Positions 1 through 6,369 of a DNA stretch of 18,531 nt are shown one piece after another. The position numbers and the translations under genes are program-made. This DNA is from CALKCV01 sp964609515 (GTDB lineage: Bacteria; Cyanobacteriota; Cyanobacteriia; Cyanobacteriales; Microcoleaceae): positions 1-18,531 of the forward strand of contig CAZSTZ010000125.1 of assembly GCA_964609515.1 (NCBI GenBank), written 5' to 3'. The notes beneath the pieces were generated by a model that ran no database searches, was not told where the DNA came from, and saw only the letters and a list, made by a program, of their open reading frames with translations. Every line of letters starts with the position of its first letter. The stretch's first letter is position 1.

Positions 1-216
1 TGGCGACAGGGGGTTGTGAGAAACCTGGTTTTGGCAAAAAACCCGGTTTCTGGTGTGCCATGGGATTGGTTTGTAGCGGATGGGTTGTTGGTGTGCGATG
101 GGGTTGGTTGGCGACAGGGGGTTGTGAGAAACCTGGTTTTGGCAAAAAACCCGGTTTCTGGTGAGTGACAGGGTTGGTTTGTAGCGGATGGGTTTTTGGT
201 GGGTGAAGTGGGTACC
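1..216. repeat. Two-copy 108-bp tandem repeat carrying hairpin repeats
   Basis: A unit beginning TGGCGACAGGGGG at position 1 recurs at 109. Each unit contains the same 33-bp imperfect palindrome (19-51 and 127-159) and a shared GGTTTGTAGCGGATGGG segment (around 67-83 and 175-191). The copies are nearly identical over the palindrome and diverge slightly between. The array directly follows the recognisable part of the broken hicA gene on the minus strand and may continue beyond the left edge of the window. Confidence 0.8.
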
Positions 217-380
217 ACACAACCAACTTCGATTAACTCTCTTGAGAGCTTTCTCCGTTGTCTGGGGGCAATTGCTTTTTTAAAATGACATGGCTGCCAT
301 GCATGGCGAACTCGGATAAATCCTAACCGCTCTAAAGCACGGAGAGCTTCCGGTCCAGTTACTCGCGGTAGTTTAGGCAT
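210..380 (-). pseudogene. hicA: HicA-family mRNA interferase toxin, frameshifted and truncated
   Basis: Read on the minus strand from the ATG at 380, the first 25 or so residues (MPKLPRVTGPEALRALERLG, then FIRVRH) match the start of HicA toxins, small dsRBD-fold RNases that cleave mRNA. The catalytic GSHVILKK motif is present only in another frame; in the ATG frame it reads AWQPCHFKK, so the active-site His is lost. A second shift returns to frame at EVGCVVP (about 228-210). The usual C-terminal helix (GTL..IL.QA) is absent: the frame runs on without a stop through the 108-bp repeats to the window edge. The ATG overlaps the last 8 bases of hicB, the usual coupling for such pairs. The toxin is very probably inactive. 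Confidence 0.75.
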
Positions 381-579
381 TTAACACCTCGAATGTGGTT
401 AACAAAGGACGGGAGTTTTTGGGCATCGGAAATTCTTCTAAATAAAGTTCCGTTGCTTCTTTAAGATTGGCGATCGCTTCTTCAACGGTTTCTCCTTGAC
501 TGGCAGTTCCCACTTCGGGGCATTCTGCCACATAAACGTCCTCTTCCCAATAAATAATTGCGGTCAATGTACGAGACAT
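373..579 (-). CDS. hicB: HicB-family antitoxin
   Basis: This 68-residue protein has the HicB/UPF0150 partial RNase H fold: an N-terminal beta strand (TAIIYWEEDVYVAECPEV), the G-T-A-S-Q-G-E-T turn, then the helix EEAIANLKEATELYLEE. HicB proteins of this short kind bind and neutralise HicA and often repress the operon. Here hicB precedes hicA on the minus strand and overlaps it by 8 nt (ATGCCTAA). The short C-terminal tail (TTFEVLNA) carries no visible DNA-binding domain. The partner toxin is frameshifted, so this antitoxin may have outlived its target, or it may cross-protect against another HicA in the genome. The family call is firm; present function is inferred. Confidence 0.88.
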   Translation of the reverse strand: MSRTLTAIIYWEEDVYVAECPEVGTASQGETVEEAIANLKEATELYLEEFPMPKNSRPLLTTFEVLNA

Positions 580-685
580 ATTTTTGGCAATGGTTAACGA
601 ATTGTTTTTAGTAGTTTAGCACGTTTTGATGGGGGTGTTCGTAGCGAGCAGATATGGCACTGGGGCGATCGCTTTCTCATAGGCC

Positions 686-718
686 AGAAACCGGATTTTT
701 CGCAAAAACCCGGTTTCT
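686..718. repeat. Dispersed AGAAACC(C)GGTTTTT palindrome
   Basis: AGAAACCGGATTTTT, a 3-base spacer, then AAAAACCCGGTTTCT: a near-perfect hairpin just 3' (minus strand) of the FGE-sulfatase remnant. It belongs to the family also seen at 19-51, 127-159, 1364-1396, 3393-3425, 3460-3491 and 17678-17711. Confidence 0.8.
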
Positions 719-751
719 CAAAACTCCCTGTCACCGCCAAAGGGAACAAAA

Positions 752-1256
752 CTACACGCCTGGCAGCAGAACCACACGGAAACCGCAGGTGCCGGCCCAG
801 TAGCCTGCATCGTACTCGCCGCGACCTGCGCAACGACAATACCAGGGGTCGTTGAACCAAGAACCACCGCGTAGCAACGGGCGAAAGCTATTTCCACCAG
901 ACCCCCAAGCACTACCATCGGTGGGCGCTCCGTTATAATTTTCATGCCAAACATCCTGATACCACTCCCAAACATTCCCGTGCATATCGTACAAACCATG
1001 CATCATTGGGAGGAAAACTGCCGACATCCGTAGTTTGTTTGCGATAAATTCCTTTGGGTTCCGAACCGTAAGTTCAGTTGCCGTTGTAATTAACTAAATC
1101 TGTAGTTATCGTCTCTCCAAAATAAAACGGCGTAGCAGTACCCGCCCGACAAGCATACTCTCACTCCGCCTCCGAAGGCAACTGATAATTTTTCCTCGTC
1201 TTCCGGGAGAGTCGCTGACAAAACTCCGTCGCATCGTTCCACGATACTTCTTCCAC
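752..1256 (-). pseudogene. FGE-sulfatase (SUMF1-like) domain protein remnant
   Basis: The minus strand encodes the C-terminal part of a formylglycine-generating-enzyme/C-type-lectin-fold domain: VEEVSWNDATEFCQRLS, LPSEAE, EYACRAGTATPFYFGET, then in another frame GLYDMHGNVWEWYQDVW, LLRGGSW and a terminal GFRVV. Two in-frame TGA codons (1161-1163 and 1074-1076) stand where the family normally has Trp, and a +1 shift near 1003 (FPPNDAW to GLYDMHGN) breaks the frame again. The N-terminal half of the domain is missing or unrecognisable upstream of 1256. Hairpin repeats flank the remnant on both sides. The last open stretch (752-1027) is intact, and its 3' end has a striking NNC codon pattern described separately. 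Such domains modify sulfatases, form parts of signalling proteins, or serve as diversity-generating retroelement targets. Confidence 0.82.
785..856 (-). other. Possible diversity-generating-retroelement variable region
   Basis: Between RGGSW and GFRVV the minus-strand codons are TTC AAC GAC, then TAT, TGC, GGT, GGC, TAC, GAT, TAC, TGG and GCC GGC ACC TGC. In known DGR templates these positions are typically AAC/AAT/AGG codons; nearly all the codons here differ from AAY or AGG only where the template would have A, keeping the final C, T or G. One codon (GAG) needs an AAG template. The FGE/CLec fold is the commonest DGR target fold. No reverse transcriptase or template repeat is visible in this window, so any retroelement would have to act from elsewhere. 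Confidence 0.5.
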
Positions 1257-1363
1257 TTTTAAATGTTATAATCGATTCGATGAGGAAGAACTGCCTACCT
1301 ATATGAGGGGTCATACCCATCAGTCCCACCAAGAAACCGATTGTGCGCTTCCTCCCCAAAACA

Positions 1364-1396
1364 AGAAACCCGGTTTTTGCAAAAAACCGGGTTTCT
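1364..1396. repeat. Dispersed AGAAACCCGGTTTTT palindrome
   Basis: AGAAACCCGGTTTTT, spacer GCA, AAAAAACCGGGTTTCT: a perfect 15-bp stem. It lies 10 bp beyond the stop of the PLD-like gene (minus strand), where it could act as an mRNA 3'-end hairpin, and it also bounds the FGE remnant. Confidence 0.85.
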
Positions 1397-1406
1397 AGAC
1401 TGTTAA

Positions 1407-3299
1407 CTACTTCTTAGTTTTCCTTTTTCTAGTAGCAGTCTTTTTCCCTTTAGTTTTCTTAACTTCTCCCTCTTCTTCCACCAACTCCGAGACAAATTTC
1501 TCTGGCGTATCCGCCGAAGCAGTCGCAATTTCTAAACGTTGAAAAGTCGCCCATCCCTCCTCATTTAATAAACCCAAAGCAACATCGCGATTTTGACGAG
1601 CGATCGCCTCCACAACCAACCGCCACCCTTCCCTAAATAACTCCAGATTTTCCTCAGTTTCCGAAACCTTACTCGTCCAAGAAATCGCACTAGCAAAAAT
1701 CGGCGAATCTGGGGAAATTTGTTTGTTTCTCAAACCCTGACAAGTTGCCTTTAACCACCCCGGCAACAGCGCCAACCAGTTATGATATTGTAACTCTTGA
1801 AGCGCATTTTCCGCCATCCCCAAAGCAAACCAAATACACAGGGATTTTAAACCTAAATCTAATTCCAAACTAGCCACCGCCTCATCCCACAATTCCTCAA
1901 GGCGAATTTGAAATCTCCTCTCCAAATATTCGTAAGCTTCCGCCACCATCTCCGCATTTGTTACCTTATAAGAAGTCTCGCGGCGAGGGAGGCGATCGCC
2001 CCGATAAGACAGCCAATTCTGAGAACCTGATAAATGCAATTTTCTGTCTATTAATACTTCTTTAGCGTGGGAGTTTCCCAACCACAAAATTTGCGCTGCG
2101 GGTAAATCTTCTGGAGTTTTTACCTTTAATAACTTTTCCTTTAGTTTGGGCGATATTGGTTTAGTTTCCTCCTCCTCAGTGCGGGCGATACCATATCCAA
2201 ATAAAATCCAAACTCCACTTTTAGCAGCCTTTTGTAAAAGTTGAATAAATTCGGTATCTATTACCTCCTCAGTTGCCCAAGGAGAGTAGATTAAAATCTG
2301 TTGGGTAGCTGCTTTAATAGCCGAAAAAAACTCAGGGCGAATCTGGCGATCGCGCAATAACACAAATTCTGCTTCCGCCCCAGACTTCTGCTTTTCCTCT
2401 TGTTTCTGCAATTCTTCTCGCTCTTTTTGCCTAATTTTTTCCTGTCTTGCTTCTACAACTTCGTTAGTTTCTAAAGCAAGATATTCTTCTTCAGATAAGT
2501 TAAATAAATTAGCTGCGTAAATTTCTTCTTTAGCTTCCATTGTTTGTAAAAGTTGTGTGGGAAGCTCGAAAATTTGCCGACCTTTTCTGACTTGGATGCT
2601 TAACTTTTCTTCCAGGCGATCGAATATTAAAAAAAGAGCAATTTCTAGAGCGATCGCCTCCGAATCTCCATCCACATAAAAACCGCTAACTACTTGCCCT
2701 TCTTTGGGAACGTGCAGACCTAAATTAGTTTCCGAAAGTCGTGTTTGTATTTCTTCAGTAGTTAAACTAGCAACATCTGGCCCTTGATTTTCAAAAGATA
2801 TTAACTCCGCCAAATTAGGAAAAGAAACCTTCTTATTTGCCAGAGGAGAAGAGCGCCAGCTAATATCTCCAGATAAAGGGTCGCTAAGAGCATAAATTAA
2901 CTGATTTTCTGGCGGTTGAGGTACGGAACCTTGTTGGTAAAAATCCCGACCTTGGGGAGTAATCTTAATCGGAGAATCTGGCTCCGTGCTTTCCAAAGTT
3001 TGCAGCCATTGAAGAGTCTCGATCGCATTTTCGACAAACACCGGAGCCAACTTTAATACTTGCGCTAATTCCCCTTCCGTTGGTGGGGGATAAAATTCTA
3101 GACTTGCTCTGAGAATAAACTCTTCTAAAACGTTAAAATTGCGAGGTTTAACAACTTGAACTGTTACCGGAATTTGATAAAGTTGATAATAGAATTGACG
3201 GGCCGCCAAGACTGATAAAGTTGGGTTATCATTTTCGATTTTTTCTACTAAGTCGTTTAACTGGGAGTCGATAGATTTAGCAGGAGATGTTACAAACAT
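1407..3299 (-). CDS. Winged-helix, coiled-coil and PLD-like (single HxK motif) protein
   Basis: The ATG at 3299 is preferred (630 aa): AAGGA lies about 10 nt upstream, whereas the longer reading needs a TTG at 3326. Residues about 55-125 look like a winged helix (LEEFILRASLEF, ELAQVLKL, ITPQGRDFYQ). Residues about 275-305 are a charged coiled coil (EARQEKIRQKEREELQKQEEK). Residues about 310-465 resemble a phospholipase D-like domain: FFSAIKAATQQILIYSPW, then HAKEVLID with H411, K413 and D418, then GSQNW. Only one HxK motif is visible, so an active enzyme would have to dimerise, as single-motif nucleases of this superfamily do. The C-terminus is a basic tail (KKTKGKKTATRKRKTKK) suited to nucleic-acid binding. 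Helices fill 465-600. I infer a DNA/RNA-associated nuclease or effector; no specific function or pathway is recognised. It appears to be transcribed alone. Confidence 0.7.
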   Translation of the reverse strand: MFVTSPAKSIDSQLNDLVEKIENDNPTLSVLAARQFYYQLYQIPVTVQVVKPRNFNVLEEFILRASLEFYPPPTEGELAQVLKLAPVFVENAIETLQWLQTLESTEPDSPIKITPQGRDFYQQGSVPQPPENQLIYALSDPLSGDISWRSSPLANKKVSFPNLAELISFENQGPDVASLTTEEIQTRLSETNLGLHVPKEGQVVSGFYVDGDSEAIALEIALFLIFDRLEEKLSIQVRKGRQIFELPTQLLQTMEAKEEIYAANLFNLSEEEYLALETNEVVEARQEKIRQKEREELQKQEEKQKSGAEAEFVLLRDRQIRPEFFSAIKAATQQILIYSPWATEEVIDTEFIQLLQKAAKSGVWILFGYGIARTEEEETKPISPKLKEKLLKVKTPEDLPAAQILWLGNSHAKEVLIDRKLHLSGSQNWLSYRGDRLPRRETSYKVTNAEMVAEAYEYLERRFQIRLEELWDEAVASLELDLGLKSLCIWFALGMAENALQELQYHNWLALLPGWLKATCQGLRNKQISPDSPIFASAISWTSKVSETEENLELFREGWRLVVEAIARQNRDVALGLLNEEGWATFQRLEIATASADTPEKFVSELVEEEGEVKKTKGKKTATRKRKTKK

Positions 3300-3392
3300 C
3301 GATAAATTTTCCTTTGTTGAGTGCAAGCAAAGAGTTTATTTTAAAACATTGATGGCCCTAATGTCTAGTAGCCGGTCAAGTTGGTATCTGGT

Positions 3393-3425
3393 GAAACCCG
3401 GTAATTCCTGCTTGCGCCGGGTTTC
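3393..3425. repeat. Dispersed GAAACCCGG palindrome
   Basis: GAAACCCGG and CCGGGTTTC form a perfect 9-bp stem with a 15-nt loop, upstream of the PLD-like gene. Same family as the other AGAAACCCGG hairpins but with an unrelated loop. Confidence 0.7.
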
Positions 3426-3459
3426 TTGGCCTGCTGACGATTGGGGCCCCCAAAACTTA

Positions 3460-3495
3460 AAAAACCGGCTTCTCTGGAGAAACCGGTTTTTTTTT
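3460..3495 (+). terminator. Hairpin with T run, terminator-like member of the palindrome family
   Basis: AAAAACCGGCTTCTC pairs with GAGAAACCGGTTTTT (one mismatch), and the T run extends to nine bases (3487-3495). On the plus strand this has the exact form of a rho-independent terminator, yet no plus-strand gene precedes it within 3.4 kb. It may simply be a palindromic repeat, or it may block antisense transcription. Confidence 0.5.
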
Positions 3496-3666
3496 CGCAA
3501 CCAATTCAAAAAAGAATCTATTGCTCTATAGGGTTTTTGCAAAATGGTCCGTTTACAAAAGACTTATTAATTAATTTTTAGTCGTCATACTCGCCTACCC
3601 CAATAACACATAACTTTCAACTCAACATCCGACCTCCGGTCGATTATCGGCAAAGTTTGTAACAAC

Positions 3667-3828
3667 TTACTGGAGGTTGCTCGCCCTCATTTCCGCTTCT
3701 AAAGCTTGAACTAAGTTTTCATCCCCTTTAGCTCTGGCCACTTCTAAACGGTGTTGCATTCTTTTGGTCAGGTTGGCTTTATGGACTTCATTCAGCTTAG
3801 ACAGGCTTTTTCTTGTATTTTTGTTCAT
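3667..3828 (-). CDS. Small charged 53-residue conserved-looking protein
   Basis: Minus-strand ATG at 3828 with a good Shine-Dalgarno (AAGGA, 9 nt spacing) and TAA at 3667. The protein starts MNKNTRKSLSKLNEVHKAN, continues with KRMQHRLEVARAKGDENLVQ, and ends ALEAEMRASNLQ. It is short, basic then acidic, with two amphipathic helices separated by AKGDE. The pattern LERRLEVARAKGDExLVxxLExE is one I associate with about 50-residue cyanobacterial proteins such as PirA, the PII-interacting regulator of arginine synthesis; that recollection is unverified and the C-terminus here looks different. No secretion signal or membrane segment is visible. It stands alone between the PLD-like gene and the threonine aldolase gene. 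Confidence 0.62.
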   Translation of the reverse strand: MNKNTRKSLSKLNEVHKANLTKRMQHRLEVARAKGDENLVQALEAEMRASNLQ

Positions 3829-3916
3829 GGTGGACATTCCTTAAATCAAAATTGGTGTAATGGTTATGTTTCTAATATAACCTGCTTATGTTCAAACTGC
3901 ATCTATTTTTACAAAA

Positions 3917-3935
3917 GCTTCATAAAACTATGAAG
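3917..3935 (-). terminator. Weak hairpin 3' of the threonine aldolase gene
   Basis: CTTCATA and TATGAAG form a 7-bp stem with a 4-nt loop, followed on the minus strand by CTTTTG. It lies about 210 bp beyond the aldolase stop. The short stem and broken T run make this only a possible terminator. Confidence 0.3.
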
Positions 3936-3970
3936 ATCGTAATTTGAAGTGGGCCAATGGTCATGAGGAG

Positions 3971-4096
3971 AGACAAGGGCAGACTTGCGCGGACTTGCGG
4001 CAGACTTGCGGGGACAAGGGAGAGGGGGGAGACAAGGGCGACAAGGGCGACAAGGGCGACAAGGGAGACGGGGCGACAAGGGCAGACTTGCGGGGA
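3971..4096. repeat. Low-complexity GACAAGGGC / GACTTGCGG array
   Basis: Nine-base units GACAAGGGC (at least five, some varied to GACAAGGGA) alternate with GACTTGCGG units. Both strands are open only because of the composition; the short frames encode RPCRPCRPC-type peptides and are not genes. Units are contiguous, without spacers, so this is not a CRISPR array. The 3829-4144 intergenic stretch otherwise contains only this array, the 4110-4146 array and a weak hairpin. Confidence 0.85.
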
Positions 4097-4109
4097 ATTT
4101 AGCAATTAG

Positions 4110-4146
4110 CCATTCCCCATTCCCCATTCCCTATTCCCCATTCCCT
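4110..4146. repeat. STRR heptamer array (CCCCATT)
   Basis: About five units of CCCCATT (one CCCTATT) make a short tandemly repeated repetitive sequence of the type known from filamentous cyanobacteria. Its end overlaps the TAG stop (4145-4147) of the threonine aldolase gene, so the array abuts the coding end directly. Confidence 0.85.
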
Positions 4147-5170
4147 ATAAAGAATAACGTTTAATACTTTCAATCAAAGCATTTACATCCTCTTCCTTAG
4201 TATCAAAAGCAGTAACAAGTCGGATCGTATTGCCCTGCCAGCGATAGAACTTAAAACCATCAGCAAGAACGGCATTAATAACAGTTTCGGGAAGTTCTAA
4301 AAATACCTCGTTAGCTTCTACTGGATGACACAATTTCACCGAAGGCAAATTTACCAAACCCTGGGCTAACTTAGTAGCCATATTATTAGCACGGGCGGCA
4401 TTTTTCAACCATAAATCGTCAGTAATATAAGCTTCTAACTGAGCAGAAAGAAAGCGCATTTTCGAGAACAAATGTCCGCCGCGCTTGCGACGAAAACCAA
4501 AAGTTTCCGCCAACTCCGGTTTAAAAAAGATAACCGCTTCCGCAGCCATCGCCCCATTTTTAGTAGCCCCAAAACTCATGACGTCAACCCCCGATCGCCA
4601 AGTAACATCCGCCGGAGAACAACCCAAACTGGCGACGGCATTGGCAAAACGCGCTCCGTCAACGTGGAAATATAGATTGTTTGCGCGAGCAACCTCGGCT
4701 ATCTCGGCAATTTGTTCTGGGAAATAAACGGTGCCTGCCTCCGTTGCCTGAGTGATGCTGACTGCCGCCGGTTGAACGTGATGAACCACCCCCGCCCCGG
4801 CACTTTCCAAAATGGCGGCTAGCTCTGAAGGGTCAATTTGACAATCAGTGCCCTTGAGAGTTACCAATTTAGCACCACCGGTATAGAACTCCGGGGCGCC
4901 GCACTCATCCACATTGATGTGAGATTCCTCGTGGCAGTAAATCGCGCCATAAGGGGGGGTAAATACAGAGAGGGCGAGGGAGTTAGCCGCCGAACCGGTG
5001 GCTACTGGGAAAACCGTAACCCCTGTCTCGAATAGTTCTGAGAATTTAGCTTCTAACCGTTGGGTGTATTCGTCTGCACCATAAGGCATGGCTGCCCCTG
5101 TATTGGCGGCGGTTATAGCTGCCATAATTTCCGGGCTGATGCCGGTTACATTGTCGCTAGAAAAGTTCAT
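4145..5170 (-). CDS. ltaE: Low-specificity L-threonine aldolase (PLP-dependent)
   Basis: This 341-residue fold-type I PLP enzyme cleaves L-threonine or L-allo-threonine to glycine and acetaldehyde in the cytosol. Visible family marks are MNFSSDNVTGISPEIMAAI at the start, the PYGADEYTQRLE segment, the FPVATGSAANSLAL cofactor-phosphate loop, HVDGARFANA (Asp contacting the pyridine nitrogen) and SFGATKNGA, where the Lys forms the Schiff base. The length matches the family and both ends are complete. No strong Shine-Dalgarno is visible before the ATG at 5170. It is monocistronic on the minus strand, divergent from the biosynthetic operon across a 647-bp spacer. Other beta-eliminating lyases share the fold, but the overall pattern favours threonine aldolase. 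Confidence 0.92.
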   Translation of the reverse strand: MNFSSDNVTGISPEIMAAITAANTGAAMPYGADEYTQRLEAKFSELFETGVTVFPVATGSAANSLALSVFTPPYGAIYCHEESHINVDECGAPEFYTGGAKLVTLKGTDCQIDPSELAAILESAGAGVVHHVQPAAVSITQATEAGTVYFPEQIAEIAEVARANNLYFHVDGARFANAVASLGCSPADVTWRSGVDVMSFGATKNGAMAAEAVIFFKPELAETFGFRRKRGGHLFSKMRFLSAQLEAYITDDLWLKNAARANNMATKLAQGLVNLPSVKLCHPVEANEVFLELPETVINAVLADGFKFYRWQGNTIRLVTAFDTKEEDVNALIESIKRYSL

Positions 5171-5588
5171 TATTTTTGCAAGTTTTAGACTCGTTCTGAA
5201 CTCTTGTTAGTGTAACAAATTTTGGCTACAGAGGCGTAAATACTCTTTTTTTAGCAATGGTAAATGGTTCAATAATTAACAATTAAAAATCAACAATTCA
5301 CAATTACCTCTTCTTAAAAGTAGGAGCAGATAATTAGAGGAAAAATTTGCTTTTTTATTCCATTTTAAATAGGGTTTAAACCTGAAAATGCTGCGATTAT
5401 TAATTATCGATCGCATTTTTCTTAATCGGTAAGGTAATTTTTTTTAGGGGGGACTTTGAACGGGGAATAAAAACAGAAGAAAATCTAATCTTTATTGTTT
5501 TTTATTTTTTTTACTAATAATTAATCTTTAATTGACCAGTTAACCGTTGCCTCAATAAAAAATGTACTTCATGAAGTCGAGAAATTAT
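5171..5588. other. AT-rich intergenic region with degenerate AATTAAC heptamers
   Basis: No gene is seen. At 5274-5308 five degenerate 7-base units follow one another (AATTAAC, AATTAAA, AATCAAC, AATTCAC, AATTACC), another STRR-like motif. The remainder is AT-rich spacer between divergent genes, and the aldolase promoter presumably lies near 5171-5230. A GCGAT-containing imperfect palindrome around 5385-5420 has no assigned role. Confidence 0.55.
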
Positions 5589-5739
5589 CTATAGCGTTTT
5601 CAAATGAGATGTAAACAAGAAAGGGCTATTTACTACCAGCAAAAAATTCTGGAAACCCTCTTACCCATTCCCCATTCCCCATTCCCTATTCCCAAAAAGC
5701 GTCAGCCTTTTGGACACATCTCAAATAAAACTGCTATAG
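5589..5739. mobile_element. MITE-like element with an STRR core
   Basis: The ends are inverted: CTATAGC-GTTTT..TGAGATGT at 5589-5612 and its imperfect complement at 5716-5739 (CTATAGC and TGAGATGT match fully; about 20 of 24 positions overall). Inside lies a heptamer array CCCATTC at 5664-5693, ending TTCCCAAAAAGCG. No ORF is present and no clear target duplication is seen, so the exact boundaries are uncertain. It sits 8 bp upstream of the operon's -35 box. Confidence 0.6.
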
Positions 5740-5746
5740 TAATTTA

Positions 5747-5775
5747 TTGACAGTTGAAAAAGAAAATGTTATGGT
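5747..5775 (+). promoter_or_regulatory. Sigma70-type promoter of the biosynthetic operon
   Basis: A perfect -35 TTGACA (5747-5752), a 17-bp spacer and a -10 TATGGT (5770-5775), preceded by TG one base upstream (extended -10). The predicted start is near 5782, leaving a leader of about 36 nt before the ATG at 5818. It is the best promoter match seen in the window. Confidence 0.65.
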
Positions 5776-5817
5776 AGTTCTCGACAAACTTACCAGACCT
5801 TTTAACAGAAGGTGACG

Positions 5818-6369
5818 ATGGCTAAAAACCAAACTGAACCAAATTCAAGCATATACCGATTGCTAGAGACCAGGGCCCAAAAAAAGCCAATGGAGATAGG
5901 GATTGTCGCAGCCTCTCGCCCTCCCCTGACCTACAGTGGCTTGCTAGATGCGATCGACAAAGTGATAGGCCAACTCAACGCAATGGGTGTAGGTCGCAAC
6001 GACCGAGTAGCGGTGGCTCTGCCCAACGGGCCGGAAATGGCAGTGGCTTTTTTAGCTGTAGCCTCAGCTGCCACCTGCGCCCCTCTCAATCCCGGTTATC
6101 GCCAATCGGAATACGATTTTTATCTGTCAGACCTGGATGCCAAAGCCCTCATCTTTCAGTCGGGAGTTGCCGAACCAGCAGTAGAGGTTGCCCAAAAAAA
6201 AGGTATCCCGTTGGTGGAACTCTCCCCAATTACAGAAGCAGCAGCGGGAATTTTTAACCTCGCAGTTGAGGAAGGAAAAAATCCCCCCCCCCAACGGAGG
6301 CGGAGGCATCGCCCAACCGGAAGATGTAGCTTTAGTGTTGCATACATCTGGAACCACCTCCCGTCCTAA
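5818..6369 (+). CDS. Acyl-AMP ligase, N-terminal part (frameshifted gene, fragment 1)
   Basis: The ATG at 5818 follows AGAAGG (5807-5812); a GTG at 5812 lies inside the Shine-Dalgarno and is less likely. The fragment carries the start of an ANL-superfamily adenylating enzyme: SIYRLLETRAQKKP, LTYSGLLDAID, DRVAVALPNGPEMAVAFLAV and CAPLNPGYRQSEYDFYLSD. True homology ends at EEGKNPP, where a run of ten C (6283-6292) shifts the frame; the remaining QRRRRHRPTG tail is out of frame. With nine C the reading would continue smoothly into NGGGGIAQPEDVALVLHTSG of the next fragment. The tract could be a real mutation, a slippery switch, or a sequencing error. It is the first gene of a three-gene operon. 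Confidence 0.8.
   Translation: MAKNQTEPNSSIYRLLETRAQKKPMEIGIVAASRPPLTYSGLLDAIDKVIGQLNAMGVGRNDRVAVALPNGPEMAVAFLAVASAATCAPLNPGYRQSEYDFYLSDLDAKALIFQSGVAEPAVEVAQKKGIPLVELSPITEAAAGIFNLAVEEGKNPPPQRRRRHRPTGRCSFSVAYIWNHLPS

Noticed and set aside
1090..1359. 89-aa minus-strand open frame
   Set aside because: It is the wrong frame over the FGE remnant; the homologous frame is SWNDATEFCQRLS...EYACRAG.
3336..3542. Opposed 60-68 aa open frames on both strands
   Set aside because: They consist of the GAAACCCGG palindromes (KNRFLQRSRFF-type peptides) and have no homology.
3629..3642. CGACC-TCC-GGTCG hairpin as terminator of the 53-aa gene
   Set aside because: Short stem, 3-nt loop and no T run on the minus strand.
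3971..4096. CRISPR-like regular repeats
   Set aside because: The 9-bp units are contiguous with no unique spacers; this is a low-complexity tandem array.
3909..4127. Minus-strand frames encoding RPCRPCRPC and VALVALVAL peptides
   Set aside because: Translation of the GACAAGGGC array only; no Shine-Dalgarno and no protein-like composition.
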